A DNA stretch of 64,000 bases from an uncultured Bacteroidales bacterium (GCA_900545245.1 UQYV01000010.1:1-64000); one strand, 5' to 3'. Positions 1 to 8,964 are shown, counted from the first letter of the stretch. Program-made: numbers and translations. Notes: generated from the sequence alone by a model not told the origin.

Positions 1-5
1 CGGCC

Positions 6-33
6 AACACCGGCGGGCTAGCCCGCCGGTGTT
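6..33. terminator. Perfect GC-rich palindrome, probable terminator
   Basis: A perfect inverted repeat with 13-base arms (AACACCGGCGGGC and its complement) around a TA centre. It would form a very stable hairpin. No long T-run follows on either strand, so intrinsic termination is inferred from stability and position. It probably ends a gene outside the left edge of the window. Confidence 0.6.
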
Positions 34-71
34 GCACTTCTATCTTGAATCTTCAGAGAATATTGGGAGGA

Positions 72-115
72 ATTAAGTCCGTATTAAGTGTATATTAAGA
101 CGCCATTAAAGATAT
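72..115. promoter_or_regulatory. Four ATTAAG boxes on an 11-bp period, candidate response-regulator site
   Basis: ATTAAG occurs at 72, 83 and 94, and ATTAAA at 105, each exactly 11 bp after the last. Direct half-sites on an 11-bp period are the usual layout for OmpR/PhoB-family winged-helix regulators. The array lies about 100 bp upstream of the promoter-like TACCTTTG at 213. A tandem GGCGGATAAA pair follows at 127-146. The regulator is not identified; the function is inferred from geometry. Confidence 0.5.
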
Positions 116-186
116 GACGCAAATTCGGCGGATAAAGGCGGATAAAAAAACAAGTTGCCGTGAGTTATTTTCAGAGCTCACTGGAG

Positions 187-220
187 TTGACTTCGTTTTG
201 GGAAAAATTGGTTACCTTTG
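187..220 (+). promoter_or_regulatory. Bacteroidota-type promoter
   Basis: TACCTTTG at 213-220 matches the TAnnTTTG -7 box. The best upstream element is TTGA at 187-190, 22 bases away, which is a little long. It points toward the small exported-peptide ORF at 300 and, further on, the Lrp-type gene at 589. Confidence 0.5.
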
Positions 221-299
221 CATCCGTTGTCAAGGTTCCGCAGGTTGGAAGCCGGGAATCTTCGTACAGCGACCGCCAAGGCAATAAAGTCAGAATAAA

Positions 300-443
300 A
301 TGAAGGCCATCAGAACTGGGATATTGATTGTTACGGGTGCGTTATTCTTGTGCACCTCATGGCACATTTCCGCGGCAGATACCGATGGTTTTCAGTCTTA
401 TAAATTACGGTCTGACATTCCGATCCCACAGATACACAATTGA
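300..443 (+). CDS. Putative small exported peptide (47 aa)
   Basis: ATG at 300 opens a 47-codon frame ending at TGA 441-443. The peptide starts with two basic residues (K2, R5), then a hydrophobic stretch over residues 7-20 and a small-residue site (ISAA, 23-26), so it looks like a signal peptide followed by about 20 mature residues. It sits about 80 bases downstream of a -7 box. After the TGA the same frame stays open for 26 more sense codons rich in charged residues before TAA. That suggests either a nonsense-truncated small gene or a naturally short peptide. I recognise no family. Confidence 0.45.
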   Translation: MKAIRTGILIVTGALFLCTSWHISAADTDGFQSYKLRSDIPIPQIHN

Positions 444-588
444 CGAGAGGACAAGTCTGAACCGGGAGGCAAACCTGAAATCAAGTTTCAAAACGAAAAG
501 GGTCAAAGTTCTAAGGTTTCGTAAGTTTTTTGCAGGTTTTTGTGAAAAAGTGATTATATTCGTGGCGAAAATTCAAGTTATTGTCAAC

Positions 589-1086
589 ATGATTAATTAC
601 CACATCGACGAAATAGACCAGAAGATACTGTCTTTTCTTATAAAGAACGCAAGGACGCCTTTCCTTGAAATTGCGCGCGAGTGTGGAGTCTCCGGAGCAG
701 CAATCCACCAGCGAGTTAAGAGACTTGAGAACAGCGGAATCATCACAGGGTCGAGAGTGCTCGTGAAACCCCAGGCCATCGGGCTGAACATCTGCGCGTT
801 CGTGAGCATATCCATCTCCGAGGGAAACAAGTACCCGGAGGTTGTCGAAGCTCTTGAAAATATCCAGGAAGTCGTTGAATGCCACTTTGTTACAGGACGG
901 TATGCGCTACTCGTGAAGCTCTATTGCTTCGACCACGACCACCTCATGCAGGTGCTTGTGAACACCATCCAGAAACTCCCCTACGTCCAATCCACCGACA
1001 CAATGATTTCGCTGGATCAGCCTATTGAGAGGCAGGTGTGGGTTAATGAGTATAAGAATACTATTTTCACTTCCCGCAAGAAATAG
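589..1086 (+). CDS. Lrp/AsnC family transcriptional regulator
   Basis: A 165-residue protein of normal Lrp/AsnC length. Residues 4-60 form an AsnC-type helix-turn-helix (DEIDQKILSFL, then EIARECGVSGAAIHQRVKRL), followed by a RAM/AsnC ligand-binding domain to the C-terminus. The open frame extends 87 codons further upstream, but that part is low-complexity and unlike the family, so I start at ATG 589, where the canonical N-terminus begins. Such proteins form dimers to octamers and sense amino acids or similar small molecules; the effector here is unknown. A weak promoter (TTTG 529, TATATTCG 555) lies just upstream. It converges on ispD. Confidence 0.88.
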   Translation: MINYHIDEIDQKILSFLIKNARTPFLEIARECGVSGAAIHQRVKRLENSGIITGSRVLVKPQAIGLNICAFVSISISEGNKYPEVVEALENIQEVVECHFVTGRYALLVKLYCFDHDHLMQVLVNTIQKLPYVQSTDTMISLDQPIERQVWVNEYKNTIFTSRKK

Positions 1087-1115
1087 CGGGGCGCGAAAAA
1101 AGAGGAGGGCTGATA

Positions 1116-1820
1116 TTATTCTGTAATGTTTAGAATGGATTCGGCGAGGAGGAGGTCTTCTTTTGTCGTGAGTTTGATGTTGAGGCGCTCGCCGGGAATG
1201 AAGGAGATGGGGACGCCGGAGCGTTCCACGACAGAGGCGTCGTCGGTGAAGGCGGTGTCGTAGGGCTGAGAATAGGCGGCTTTCAGAACATCGGATTGGA
1301 AAATTTGCGGAGTCTGCACAGCATAGAGAACGGAACGATCAATCTTGACATTAAGAGGTTCAAGGACTTCGTTGCCTGAAGCGTCCTTTTTTGTCGCGAG
1401 GGACCGCATCGTGTCAACGCACCGGACGACAGGGATGAGGGCCGGGACAGTCTCGGCAGCGTCGAACATTCTGACTATCAGAGACTCTGACACAAAGGGG
1501 CGCACGCCGTCATGAACTGCAACGATGGCTCCGTCAGGAACTTTTTCAAGGGCATTCTTCACAGAATGGAAACGGGTCATCCCTCCGCGGACAATGCTCT
1601 GCGGAACAACCATTCCGGAACCGAGACAATAGTCTTTCCAGAAATCAATGTAGTCCGAGTTCATAACCGTCACCACACGGATGTCAGGGCAGGCCGACAC
1701 AAAACGCTCGATTGTCCTGTGGAGCACCGCCCGTCCGCCGATTTTCAGGAACTGCTTCGGGAGATCGCTGCCCATACGCAGCCCCCGCCCTCCAGCGACG
1801 ACTATAAGATATTTCTTCAT
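1116..1820 (-). CDS. ispD: 2-C-methyl-D-erythritol 4-phosphate cytidylyltransferase
   Basis: IspD transfers CMP from CTP to methylerythritol 4-phosphate in the cytosolic MEP pathway to isoprenoid precursors. The 234-residue length is normal. Visible signatures are the glycine-rich nucleotide loop near residues 8-22 (VAGGRGLRMGSDLPKQF), the HDGVRPF block near residue 104 and the DDASVVE motif near 192. The gene is single and on the minus strand, convergent with the Lrp-type gene. A family 1 hairpin repeat lies about 40-60 bases upstream of its start codon, in the divergent gap shared with mreB. Confidence 0.93.
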   Translation of the reverse strand: MKKYLIVVAGGRGLRMGSDLPKQFLKIGGRAVLHRTIERFVSACPDIRVVTVMNSDYIDFWKDYCLGSGMVVPQSIVRGGMTRFHSVKNALEKVPDGAIVAVHDGVRPFVSESLIVRMFDAAETVPALIPVVRCVDTMRSLATKKDASGNEVLEPLNVKIDRSVLYAVQTPQIFQSDVLKAAYSQPYDTAFTDDASVVERSGVPISFIPGERLNIKLTTKEDLLLAESILNITE

Positions 1821-1837
1821 TTTGTTTGTATTTTCGG

Positions 1838-1945
1838 TTCATATTCCCTTTCTCATCAGTCGTGTACGCCCAGTACACTCCTTTCTTCAAAAGGAAATCT
1901 GTCCTCGAAAATACTGCACAAATATCCCGATTTATTCCTTTGTGT
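1838..1945 (-). repeat. Family 1 hairpin repeat, copy A
   Basis: The core hairpin is GTGTAC at 1862-1867, GCCCA, GTACAC at 1873-1878, flanked by the family's conserved TCTCATCAGTC and TCCTCGAAAATA blocks. It lies in the gap between the divergent ispD and mreB. It has no in-frame start codon, and a 1-base indel relative to copies D and E breaks their shared reading frame. Confidence 0.7.
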
Positions 1946-2065
1946 TCACCAATGAGAAAATATATTCGCAAATATGAGTTTTTTTGCCTAATTTTACAAG
2001 ATTTTTAGAATCAGCCACGAACGTGGAACTTTTGAAATTTTGAAACAAGGGAAAATAAGTAAGAT

Positions 2066-3088
2066 ATGGCATTCTCATTCTTGACTCAGGAACTCGCGAT
2101 TGACCTCGGAACGGCGAACACCGTCATGTTCCAGAACGACAAGATTGTTCTGGACGAACCGAGCATAGTGGCAATCGACATCGTGACCGGAAAGCCCATT
2201 GCGCTGGGACAGAAGGCGAAAACGATGCAGGGAAAGGAAAACCCGAAAATCAAGACGGTAAGGCCTCTGAAGGACGGAGTGATTGCGGACTTCGACGCTG
2301 CCGAGATGATGATCAAGGGATTCATCAAACAGATAAACAGCACGCGCAAGTCGCTCTTCCAGCCGAACATCAAGATGGTCGTCGGCATTCCTTCCGGAAG
2401 TACAGAGGTGGAGAAAAGGGCCGTGCGCGACTCTTCGGAGCATGCCGGAGGAAGGGATCTCTATTTGATTTACGAGCCTATGGCCGCAGCGGTCGGAATC
2501 GGTCTTGACGTACAGGCTGCACGCGGCAACATGATTGTCGATATCGGAGGCGGAACGACCGAGATTGCGGTGATTTCGCTCGGAGGCATCGTGGTACAGG
2601 ACAGTATCAAGGTGGCAGGAGACGTGCTCACCGGAGACATCATGCAGTTCATGCGCCAACAGCACAACATCAAGGTCGGCGAAGGGACGGCGGAGCAGAT
2701 CAAGATTCGCGTCGGTTCCGTACTCACCAAACTTGAGGAGGAACCGGAGCCAATGAAGGTGAACGGACCTAACCTGATGACAGCGCACCCGGTTGAGGCG
2801 ACTGTGACCTACCAGGAAATAGCGACCTGCCTTGACAAGTCCATCGCAAGAATCGAGACCGGCATTCTGCATGTTCTCGAACAGACTCCTCCGGAGCTTT
2901 ACTCCGACATCGTCGAGGGAGGAATCTACCTCTCTGGAGGCGGCGCACTTCTCCGCGGACTTGCAAAGCGTCTCTCCGACAAGGTTAACATACAGTTCCA
3001 CGTGGCTGAAGACCCGCTCAGGGCAGTTGCCAGAGGTACATGCATCGCGCTCAAGCACACCGACGACTTCTCGTTCCTCATGAGATAG
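2066..3088 (+). CDS. mreB: Rod shape-determining protein MreB
   Basis: A bacterial actin that forms membrane-bound filaments and positions lateral wall synthesis. At 340 residues the length is normal. The actin-fold motifs are clear: phosphate-1 loop (LAIDLGTANTV) near residue 12, phosphate-2 loop (VDIGGGTTEIAVISLG) near 160, and the adenosine motif (YLSGGGALLRG) near 290. It is the first gene of mreB-mreC-mreD-mrdA-rodA, with gaps of only 1-12 bases, so co-transcription is very likely. This operon implies a rod-shaped cell. Confidence 0.97.
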   Translation: MAFSFLTQELAIDLGTANTVMFQNDKIVLDEPSIVAIDIVTGKPIALGQKAKTMQGKENPKIKTVRPLKDGVIADFDAAEMMIKGFIKQINSTRKSLFQPNIKMVVGIPSGSTEVEKRAVRDSSEHAGGRDLYLIYEPMAAAVGIGLDVQAARGNMIVDIGGGTTEIAVISLGGIVVQDSIKVAGDVLTGDIMQFMRQQHNIKVGEGTAEQIKIRVGSVLTKLEEEPEPMKVNGPNLMTAHPVEATVTYQEIATCLDKSIARIETGILHVLEQTPPELYSDIVEGGIYLSGGGALLRGLAKRLSDKVNIQFHVAEDPLRAVARGTCIALKHTDDFSFLMR

Positions 3089-3100
3089 CAAAAGGACGGA

Positions 3101-3922
3101 ATGCAGAAGCGCAGCCCCATATCAGCAATAGTGACTGCAGTCGTTTTTCTTGCGCTGGAGACGGCTGCGATTGCCGTTCTGCATTACAACAACGAGCTCC
3201 AGAGAAACTGGATTTCAGGAGCGGGACACGGCGCGATGGCCGCGCTTTGGGGAGGAGGAGAAAAAGTGCGGAATTACTTCGGTCTCTCCGCAAAAAACGA
3301 CTCGCTTGCGGCCGAAAACGCAAGGCTTTTTCAGCGCGTACGCGTGCTTGAGGACAGGCTTGAGGCCGCTGAACGGCTCACCGGAGGAAAAGAGTTCCAT
3401 GGCACGGGCGAGAAGTATAGGTTCACGCCGGCAACCATCATCAAGTTAAGCGACAACCGCCAGCACAACTACCTCATACTCGACAAAGGCGTCTCCGATG
3501 GGGTGAAGGCTGGAGATGGTATCATCACGGCGAAAGGCGTGGTGGGCATCGTGGAAAACGTGAGCGATCACTACTGCTACGGCATAAGTTTCCGAAACTA
3601 CAACATGAACGTCAGCGCACGGCTCGGAAAGGAAGGTCCGGTGGGCCCGCTGAAATGGAACGGCTACAGAAACGCGATCCTTGAGGAAATCCCGCACCAC
3701 CTTGTGACGGAACTCGGAGACACGGTCTACACGAGCGGTTTCTCCGCGATATTTCCGAAAGACATCCCCGTCGGTGTCACCGTGGATTCGCGTCTGAAGG
3801 ATGGAGCCACCTACAATCTTGAAGTCAAGCTCTTCGAGAACTTCAGCAGTCTGAAATATGTGACAATCGTCAGCCTGATGGATGACGGGGAAATAGAGAA
3901 ACTGGAAAAGGAGGGGATGTGA
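3101..3922 (+). CDS. mreC: Rod shape-determining protein MreC
   Basis: A bitopic scaffold linking cytoplasmic MreB to periplasmic PBP2. The 273-residue protein has one N-terminal membrane segment (about 9-28), a charged heptad-like coiled coil (about 60-95), and the beta-rich periplasmic domain with the family block around SDNRQHNYLILDKG and KGVVGIVENVS. It starts 12 bases after mreB and ends 1 base before mreD. Confidence 0.93.
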   Translation: MQKRSPISAIVTAVVFLALETAAIAVLHYNNELQRNWISGAGHGAMAALWGGGEKVRNYFGLSAKNDSLAAENARLFQRVRVLEDRLEAAERLTGGKEFHGTGEKYRFTPATIIKLSDNRQHNYLILDKGVSDGVKAGDGIITAKGVVGIVENVSDHYCYGISFRNYNMNVSARLGKEGPVGPLKWNGYRNAILEEIPHHLVTELGDTVYTSGFSAIFPKDIPVGVTVDSRLKDGATYNLEVKLFENFSSLKYVTIVSLMDDGEIEKLEKEGM

Positions 3923-3923
3923 T

Positions 3924-4445
3924 ATGGTGAGAACTGACACAAAATTCGTCGCGACCTGGATTTTTCTGGTTATGGTTCAGATTATCATCTGTGACTGTAT
4001 GTTTCTCGGCCCCCTCGTGACCGTAACGCTGCTTCCCGTGCTGGTGATATTTCTACCCCTGTACGCAAGGACAGAAACGACAATGCTCATTGCGTTCGTT
4101 GCAGGGTTTGCCGTCGACTGGCTCTCGGATGGTGTGCTCGGGCTGAACATGGCTTCGCTCGTGCCGGTGGCGCTTCTTCAAAAACCACTCGTGCGGCTCT
4201 TCATCGGAGAGGATACCGTAGTCAGAACGGAAGCTCTCTCGGCAAAGAAAAGCGGAACAACAAGATTGTTCGCGCTCTCGGCCATCGCCACGGCTATTTT
4301 TCTGCTGCTCTATGTCGCGCTTGACGGTGCCGGAGAAAGGACTTTCGGATTCTGCGCACTGCGTTTCGCCTGCTCACTTGCGGCAAGCCTTCCTCTCATA
4401 GCGATAGTGCAACACATCTTCTCCACCAGAAACACACGGGATTAG
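3924..4445 (+). CDS. mreD: Rod shape-determining protein MreD
   Basis: A small integral membrane protein of the elongasome. The 173 residues contain about five hydrophobic segments, including a FAVDWLSDGVLGLNMAS segment typical of Bacteroidota MreD. Sequence conservation in this family is low, so the call rests strongly on position between mreC and mrdA. The start codon follows the mreC stop after one base. Confidence 0.88.
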   Translation: MVRTDTKFVATWIFLVMVQIIICDCMFLGPLVTVTLLPVLVIFLPLYARTETTMLIAFVAGFAVDWLSDGVLGLNMASLVPVALLQKPLVRLFIGEDTVVRTEALSAKKSGTTRLFALSAIATAIFLLLYVALDGAGERTFGFCALRFACSLAASLPLIAIVQHIFSTRNTRD

Positions 4446-4449
4446 GCTT

Positions 4450-6294
4450 ATGGTTCTTGATCGGAAAAATAAGCTGTTGATAGGACTGGGGGCTGCAGCG
4501 CTTGTACTCATAGTCCGGCTTTTCGTCATCCAGATCATCGACGACCGCTACAAAATTGACTCATCGAACAACTCGATGGTATATTCCACCATCTACCCGA
4601 CGCGAGGCATCATCCACGACCGCAGCGACCGGATTCTCGTCGGCAACAAAGTGGTCTACGACCTGCTTGTCACTCCAAGAGAGGTCACGGCATTCGACAC
4701 ACTCGCGTTCTGTAAGGTGTTGGAACTCGACACGTTGTTCGTCCGCGAAAAGATGACGGAGTATAGGAAGTTCAGAACCAGGATAGGCTGGCAGACGCTG
4801 ACGTTCCTTAAGCAGATTCCGCCGGAAAGATATATGAAGTTCGCCGAGGTCGAGTTCAAGTTTCCGGGATTTCGCGGACAGGCCAGAAGTGTCAGGGAAT
4901 ATCCCTACAATGCCGGAGGTAACCTGCTCGGCTATGTTTCCGAGGTAGATGCGAATTTTCTGAAAAAGCATCCGGACGAGTACCGCAGCGGAGACTATGC
5001 CGGAAAGACCGGAATCGAGGCTGCAATGGAAAAGGAGCTCCGGGGCGAAAAGGGCTACAACATCTACCTGCGCAACTCAAGCAACCGCATCGAATCCCGG
5101 TTCCGTGATGGAGAGATGGACCGCGAGGCCGTACCGGGGAAAGACATAACAACCACAATCGACGCCGAACTTCAGCACTACGGGCAGATGCTGATGGACA
5201 AGAAAGTGGGTTCGCTTGTGGCGATTGAACCGTCTACAGGAGAGATACTTACAATGGTGTCAAGTCCGGGAATCGACGTGGATATGCTGGCCGACATCGG
5301 CAACCACTACTCCGAAATTCTCAACAACCCATACAAGCCGATGTTCAACCGCGCTGTGCAGGCTCCCTATCCGCCGGGGTCGGTGTTCAAACTCGTGAAC
5401 GCGCTGATAGGGCTTCAGGAAGGGGTCGTCACGCCGGGAACTCTGCATCCGTGCAGCATGGGCTACCATTTCGGCAGGAATAAGCTCGGATGCCACGCCC
5501 ACAAGTCTCCTCTGAACCTTGAGGAGTCGATTATGATGTCCTGCAACGCCTACTACTGCTATGTCCTCCGCGATATTCTTGACAACAAAAAATACGCGAA
5601 TGTCGCAGAGGGATTAGACGCCTGGAACAGCTATGTAAAAAGCTTCGGGTTCGGCCAAAAACTCGGAAGCGATTTCCCGTCCGAACTCGGAGGCTTCGTG
5701 CCGGACTCGAAATACTACGACAAGCGCTACCACAAGGGAGGATGGAAGTCCCTGACAGTCATATCACTTTCCATCGGGCAGGGTGAACTCGGCTGCACTC
5801 CGCTGCACCTGGCGAACCTCTGTGCGACAGTGGCAAATCGGGGATATTACTACATTCCGCACATCATCAAGGACTCTGAAAACTACAGGATTGACGACAA
5901 ATACCGCAAACGCCACTACACGAAAGTCGACACAGTGCATTTTCCGAAAGTCATTAACGGAATGTACCGTGCGGTGAACAGCGGATATGGTTCAGGCGGT
6001 ACGGCAAGCGTGGCTGCGGTGCCGGGGCTTGACATCTGCGGAAAGACAGGAACAGCGCAGAACCCACGCGGAGACGACAATTCGGTCTTCATCTGCTTCG
6101 CCCCAAAAGACAATCCGAAGATTGCTGTGGCAGCGTATGTGGAGAACGGCGGATTCGGAGCAACTTGGGCGGCGCCGATTGCCTCACTCCTGGTGGAGAA
6201 ATACCTCAACGGGGACATTTCGGACGCACGTAAGCCGTTGGAGCAGAGGGTGCTCAACGGGGATTTGATGCACAAAGTAAAAAAAGACAAATAA
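4450..6294 (+). CDS. mrdA: Penicillin-binding protein 2 (elongasome transpeptidase)
   Basis: A monofunctional class B PBP that cross-links side-wall peptidoglycan in the periplasm, partner of RodA. Of 614 residues, 8-28 form the membrane anchor, about 50-220 the dimerisation/pedestal domain, and the rest the transpeptidase. The three catalytic motifs are intact: SVFK with Ser311 and Lys314, SCN at 364-366, and KTG at 532-534. It starts 4 bases after mreD and ends 4 bases before rodA, as expected for a coupled operon. Confidence 0.96.
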   Translation: MVLDRKNKLLIGLGAAALVLIVRLFVIQIIDDRYKIDSSNNSMVYSTIYPTRGIIHDRSDRILVGNKVVYDLLVTPREVTAFDTLAFCKVLELDTLFVREKMTEYRKFRTRIGWQTLTFLKQIPPERYMKFAEVEFKFPGFRGQARSVREYPYNAGGNLLGYVSEVDANFLKKHPDEYRSGDYAGKTGIEAAMEKELRGEKGYNIYLRNSSNRIESRFRDGEMDREAVPGKDITTTIDAELQHYGQMLMDKKVGSLVAIEPSTGEILTMVSSPGIDVDMLADIGNHYSEILNNPYKPMFNRAVQAPYPPGSVFKLVNALIGLQEGVVTPGTLHPCSMGYHFGRNKLGCHAHKSPLNLEESIMMSCNAYYCYVLRDILDNKKYANVAEGLDAWNSYVKSFGFGQKLGSDFPSELGGFVPDSKYYDKRYHKGGWKSLTVISLSIGQGELGCTPLHLANLCATVANRGYYYIPHIIKDSENYRIDDKYRKRHYTKVDTVHFPKVINGMYRAVNSGYGSGGTASVAAVPGLDICGKTGTAQNPRGDDNSVFICFAPKDNPKIAVAAYVENGGFGATWAAPIASLLVEKYLNGDISDARKPLEQRVLNGDLMHKVKKDK

Positions 6295-6298
6295 GATT

Positions 6299-7771
6299 AT
6301 GGGACTATACGACACAAGGACAAACCGTCGCAGTTTTGCCAAGACCATCGACTGGTGGCTTCTGGGCTGCTATCTTGTGCTCGTTCTCATCGGCATACTC
6401 AACATCTACGCTTCTGTCCATTCGGTTGACGGAGGAAACATCTTCGACCCGTCGCTCCGGAGCGGGAAACAGATCATCTGGATGCTGATTTCGCTCGGAG
6501 TTGGAGCACTTGTGCTGTTCGTGATTCCGCCGAGAATATATGAAGGATTTTCACTGCCGCTATATATTATTATGATGCTGTTGCTCGTTGCGGTGATATT
6601 CCTAAGCCGCGATGTCAAGGGCTCACATTCGTGGTTCACTCTCGGACCAATCAGTTTCCAGCCGGCGGAGCTGTCGAAGACCACCACATCACTGATGCTT
6701 GCGACACTTATGAGTCAGGTGGACTACCGCATCAATAAAACAAAGGACTTTCTGCTGACGGCAGTCATCATACTCGTGCCGATGCTTACAATTGTCGCCC
6801 AGAAAGAGACCGGGTCTGCACTTGTCTACTGCGGATTCATATTTATGCTCTACCGCGAAGGCCTTTCGGGCTGGTTCATCGTCACCGCGGCTATGGCGAT
6901 ACTCGTGTTTATTCTCACACTCACCGTCAGCCCCTACGCCGCAATGCTCGCCCTCACAGTTGTAGTCACGGCTTATGTATGCCTGAGTAACGGGAAGATT
7001 AAACCATTGCTGCTCATAGGCATTCCTGTCACTGTCCTATATGCCTTCATTCCTGCAATCCTCGGAAAAATCGCCGAAGCCATCGACAATCCGGAATCAT
7101 TCTTTATGAAAATAAAACCGGAGTATATCCTTTTCCTCACCATCGTCGTCGCGCTCCCGTTTGTTCTGCGTTCGGCATTCCGCAACCGGCACCTCTACAC
7201 ATACGTCGCCATCGCAGCCCTTGCCGTCGGAATCGGTTTCACCTATTCGGTAGACTTCATATTCGACAATATACTCCAGGAGCACCAACGCAGCCGAATA
7301 GAAGTGCTTCTCGGAATGAAAGACGACCCCGCAGGTGTGGGTTACAACGTGAACCAGTCGATGATTGCCATAGGTTCGGGAGGATTTGCCGGAAAAGGCT
7401 ACCTCCAGGGCACCCAGACCACATTCGGATTTGTCCCGGAGCAAAGTACGGACTTCATATTCTGTACAATCGGCGAAGAATGGGGATTTCTCGGCTCTGC
7501 TGCGGTAATTCTGATTTACGCATTCCTCATCTGCCGCATCATCATCGATTCCGAACACAGCCGCGAGGCGTTCACACGAATCTACGGATATTGTTTCGCA
7601 TCGTGCATATTCATGCATCTGTTCATCAACATAGGGATGACGATAGGTCTCATGCCGGTCATCGGAATCCCGCTTCCGTTCATAAGCTACGGAGGCTCGT
7701 CACTGCTGTCATTCTCGCTGATGTTCTTCATTTTCATGGCGTTGGACAAGAATGAAAGAAAATATTTTTAG
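6299..7771 (+). CDS. rodA: SEDS-family peptidoglycan polymerase RodA
   Basis: A glycosyltransferase that polymerises lipid II in the elongasome. The 490-residue protein is longer than the roughly 370 residues of proteobacterial RodA, because of an extended central membrane region (about 200-310). SEDS landmarks include SWFTLGPISFQPAEL near residue 103, QKETGSALVY near 165, and the C-terminal NIGMTIGLMPVIGIPLPFIS block near 440-460. The reading frame ends 10 bases before the PAP2 gene start. Confidence 0.94.
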   Translation: MGLYDTRTNRRSFAKTIDWWLLGCYLVLVLIGILNIYASVHSVDGGNIFDPSLRSGKQIIWMLISLGVGALVLFVIPPRIYEGFSLPLYIIMMLLLVAVIFLSRDVKGSHSWFTLGPISFQPAELSKTTTSLMLATLMSQVDYRINKTKDFLLTAVIILVPMLTIVAQKETGSALVYCGFIFMLYREGLSGWFIVTAAMAILVFILTLTVSPYAAMLALTVVVTAYVCLSNGKIKPLLLIGIPVTVLYAFIPAILGKIAEAIDNPESFFMKIKPEYILFLTIVVALPFVLRSAFRNRHLYTYVAIAALAVGIGFTYSVDFIFDNILQEHQRSRIEVLLGMKDDPAGVGYNVNQSMIAIGSGGFAGKGYLQGTQTTFGFVPEQSTDFIFCTIGEEWGFLGSAAVILIYAFLICRIIIDSEHSREAFTRIYGYCFASCIFMHLFINIGMTIGLMPVIGIPLPFISYGGSSLLSFSLMFFIFMALDKNERKYF

Positions 7772-7781
7772 ACTTTGGAAT

Positions 7782-8888
7782 ATGAAAAAGCTAATCGCAC
7801 TGATTCTGTTTTTCCTCATCGGCGGGGGCATATTTTCCGTGTCAGCGCAGATTATCGGGTCTAAGATTGACTGGGATAACGACATACGCGCAATAAGGCT
7901 GAACGACATACCCCACTTCCGCTACAAATATGACGACTATCTTCAGTTCTCTCCTGCCGCTGCGATGATTGTCATGCGTGCCTGCGGCGTAGAGGGACGC
8001 ACAAGGACATGGGCGGAACTGTTGAGCGCAGACGCATTTTCAGCAGGAATAATGGCAGCTACCGTCAATGGGATAAAATACAGCGTACGCAGGCTACGCC
8101 CTGATGAAAGCACACGCAATTCTTTCCCTTCCGGACACACGGCAACCGCATTTATGTGCGCGACGATGCTTCACAAGGAATATGGATGGCGGTCTCCGTG
8201 GATAAGTTTTGCGGGCTATGCCGCCGCCACCATAACAGGAGCGTCAAGAATAATGAACCACAGGCACTGGCACACGGACATAATTGGAGGAGCGATCATA
8301 GGGGTCGGGGCGGTTGAACTGGGCTATCTTATCAACGACGCCATATTCAAAAAGAGAAACATCTCTGAATGGTGGGAGCCGCTCGTCTTCGATGAAGACA
8401 AGTCGCTGACTTACTATTCATTGTCCTCACTCTATGGCCACCGCTACGGGATAGGAAGTCGAGGTCGTCTCTCCGGCGGTCTCGCGGCAATTCAGGCGGA
8501 CATCCCGGTCCATCCCAGAGTCTCCGCCAGCATCCGCCTCGGCATCAATTCACTGCGCGACCGCGATACGGACTCCTACACCGCGTCAGAACTAGGACTC
8601 ACAAGCAATTTCTACGACTATCTTGCCGGTGCCGTTTTCAACTGGCCTTTTGCCAAGATTCTCTATGTGGAGGCAGATGCGATGCTCGGCGGCGGCTACC
8701 GCAGTCCGCACTGTCCGCAGGCAATGAAAAGCATTGTAAGCAAGGGTTACGGCGAGTTTCTCTGCGGCGGTTCGTTCGGTTTGAGGCTCGGCACCAATTT
8801 CCGAGTGAAACTTCTCGCCGAATATAACCTCATGCTGCCCGTCAACCACTCTTTGCTCCTCGCCTTCGGCACGAGTTTTTTCTGGTAG
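7782..8888 (+). CDS. PAP2-family phosphatase with C-terminal barrel-like region
   Basis: Membrane or periplasmic phosphatase of the PAP2 superfamily, which dephosphorylates lipid phosphates such as undecaprenyl pyrophosphate, phosphatidate or lipid A. I chose the start at 7782 because MKKLIALILFFLIGGG opens a signal peptide ending near SAQ. PAP2 motifs are complete: KYSVRRLRP (about 99-107), SFPSGHTAT (about 114-122) and SRIMNHRHWHTD (about 155-166). The last 150 residues alternate polar and hydrophobic residues and end in an aromatic (FGTSFFW), like an outer-membrane beta-barrel. Its place behind rodA hints at wall-lipid recycling; the true substrate is unknown. Confidence 0.83.
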   Translation: MKKLIALILFFLIGGGIFSVSAQIIGSKIDWDNDIRAIRLNDIPHFRYKYDDYLQFSPAAAMIVMRACGVEGRTRTWAELLSADAFSAGIMAATVNGIKYSVRRLRPDESTRNSFPSGHTATAFMCATMLHKEYGWRSPWISFAGYAAATITGASRIMNHRHWHTDIIGGAIIGVGAVELGYLINDAIFKKRNISEWWEPLVFDEDKSLTYYSLSSLYGHRYGIGSRGRLSGGLAAIQADIPVHPRVSASIRLGINSLRDRDTDSYTASELGLTSNFYDYLAGAVFNWPFAKILYVEADAMLGGGYRSPHCPQAMKSIVSKGYGEFLCGGSFGLRLGTNFRVKLLAEYNLMLPVNHSLLLAFGTSFFW

Positions 8889-8964
8889 AAGACGATTGCA
8901 TACGCGCGATGTCGTCCATAAAGTATTTTTCATCAAAAATAGTAGGTTAAACAAATGTGTAGAC

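Noticed and set aside
441..443. TGA read as a recoded codon in the small exported peptide
   Set aside because: There is no SECIS-like element, and TGA serves as an ordinary stop elsewhere in the window.
1684..1971. Peptide-like frame in family 1 copy A joined to the ispD region
   Set aside because: It runs in a different frame across the ispD start, and a 1-base indel breaks it relative to the other copies.
2075..3091. Long minus-strand open frame (338 codons) opposite mreB
   Set aside because: It mirrors mreB exactly and its translation is Arg/His/Leu-rich with no domain. It is an antisense shadow of a highly conserved gene.
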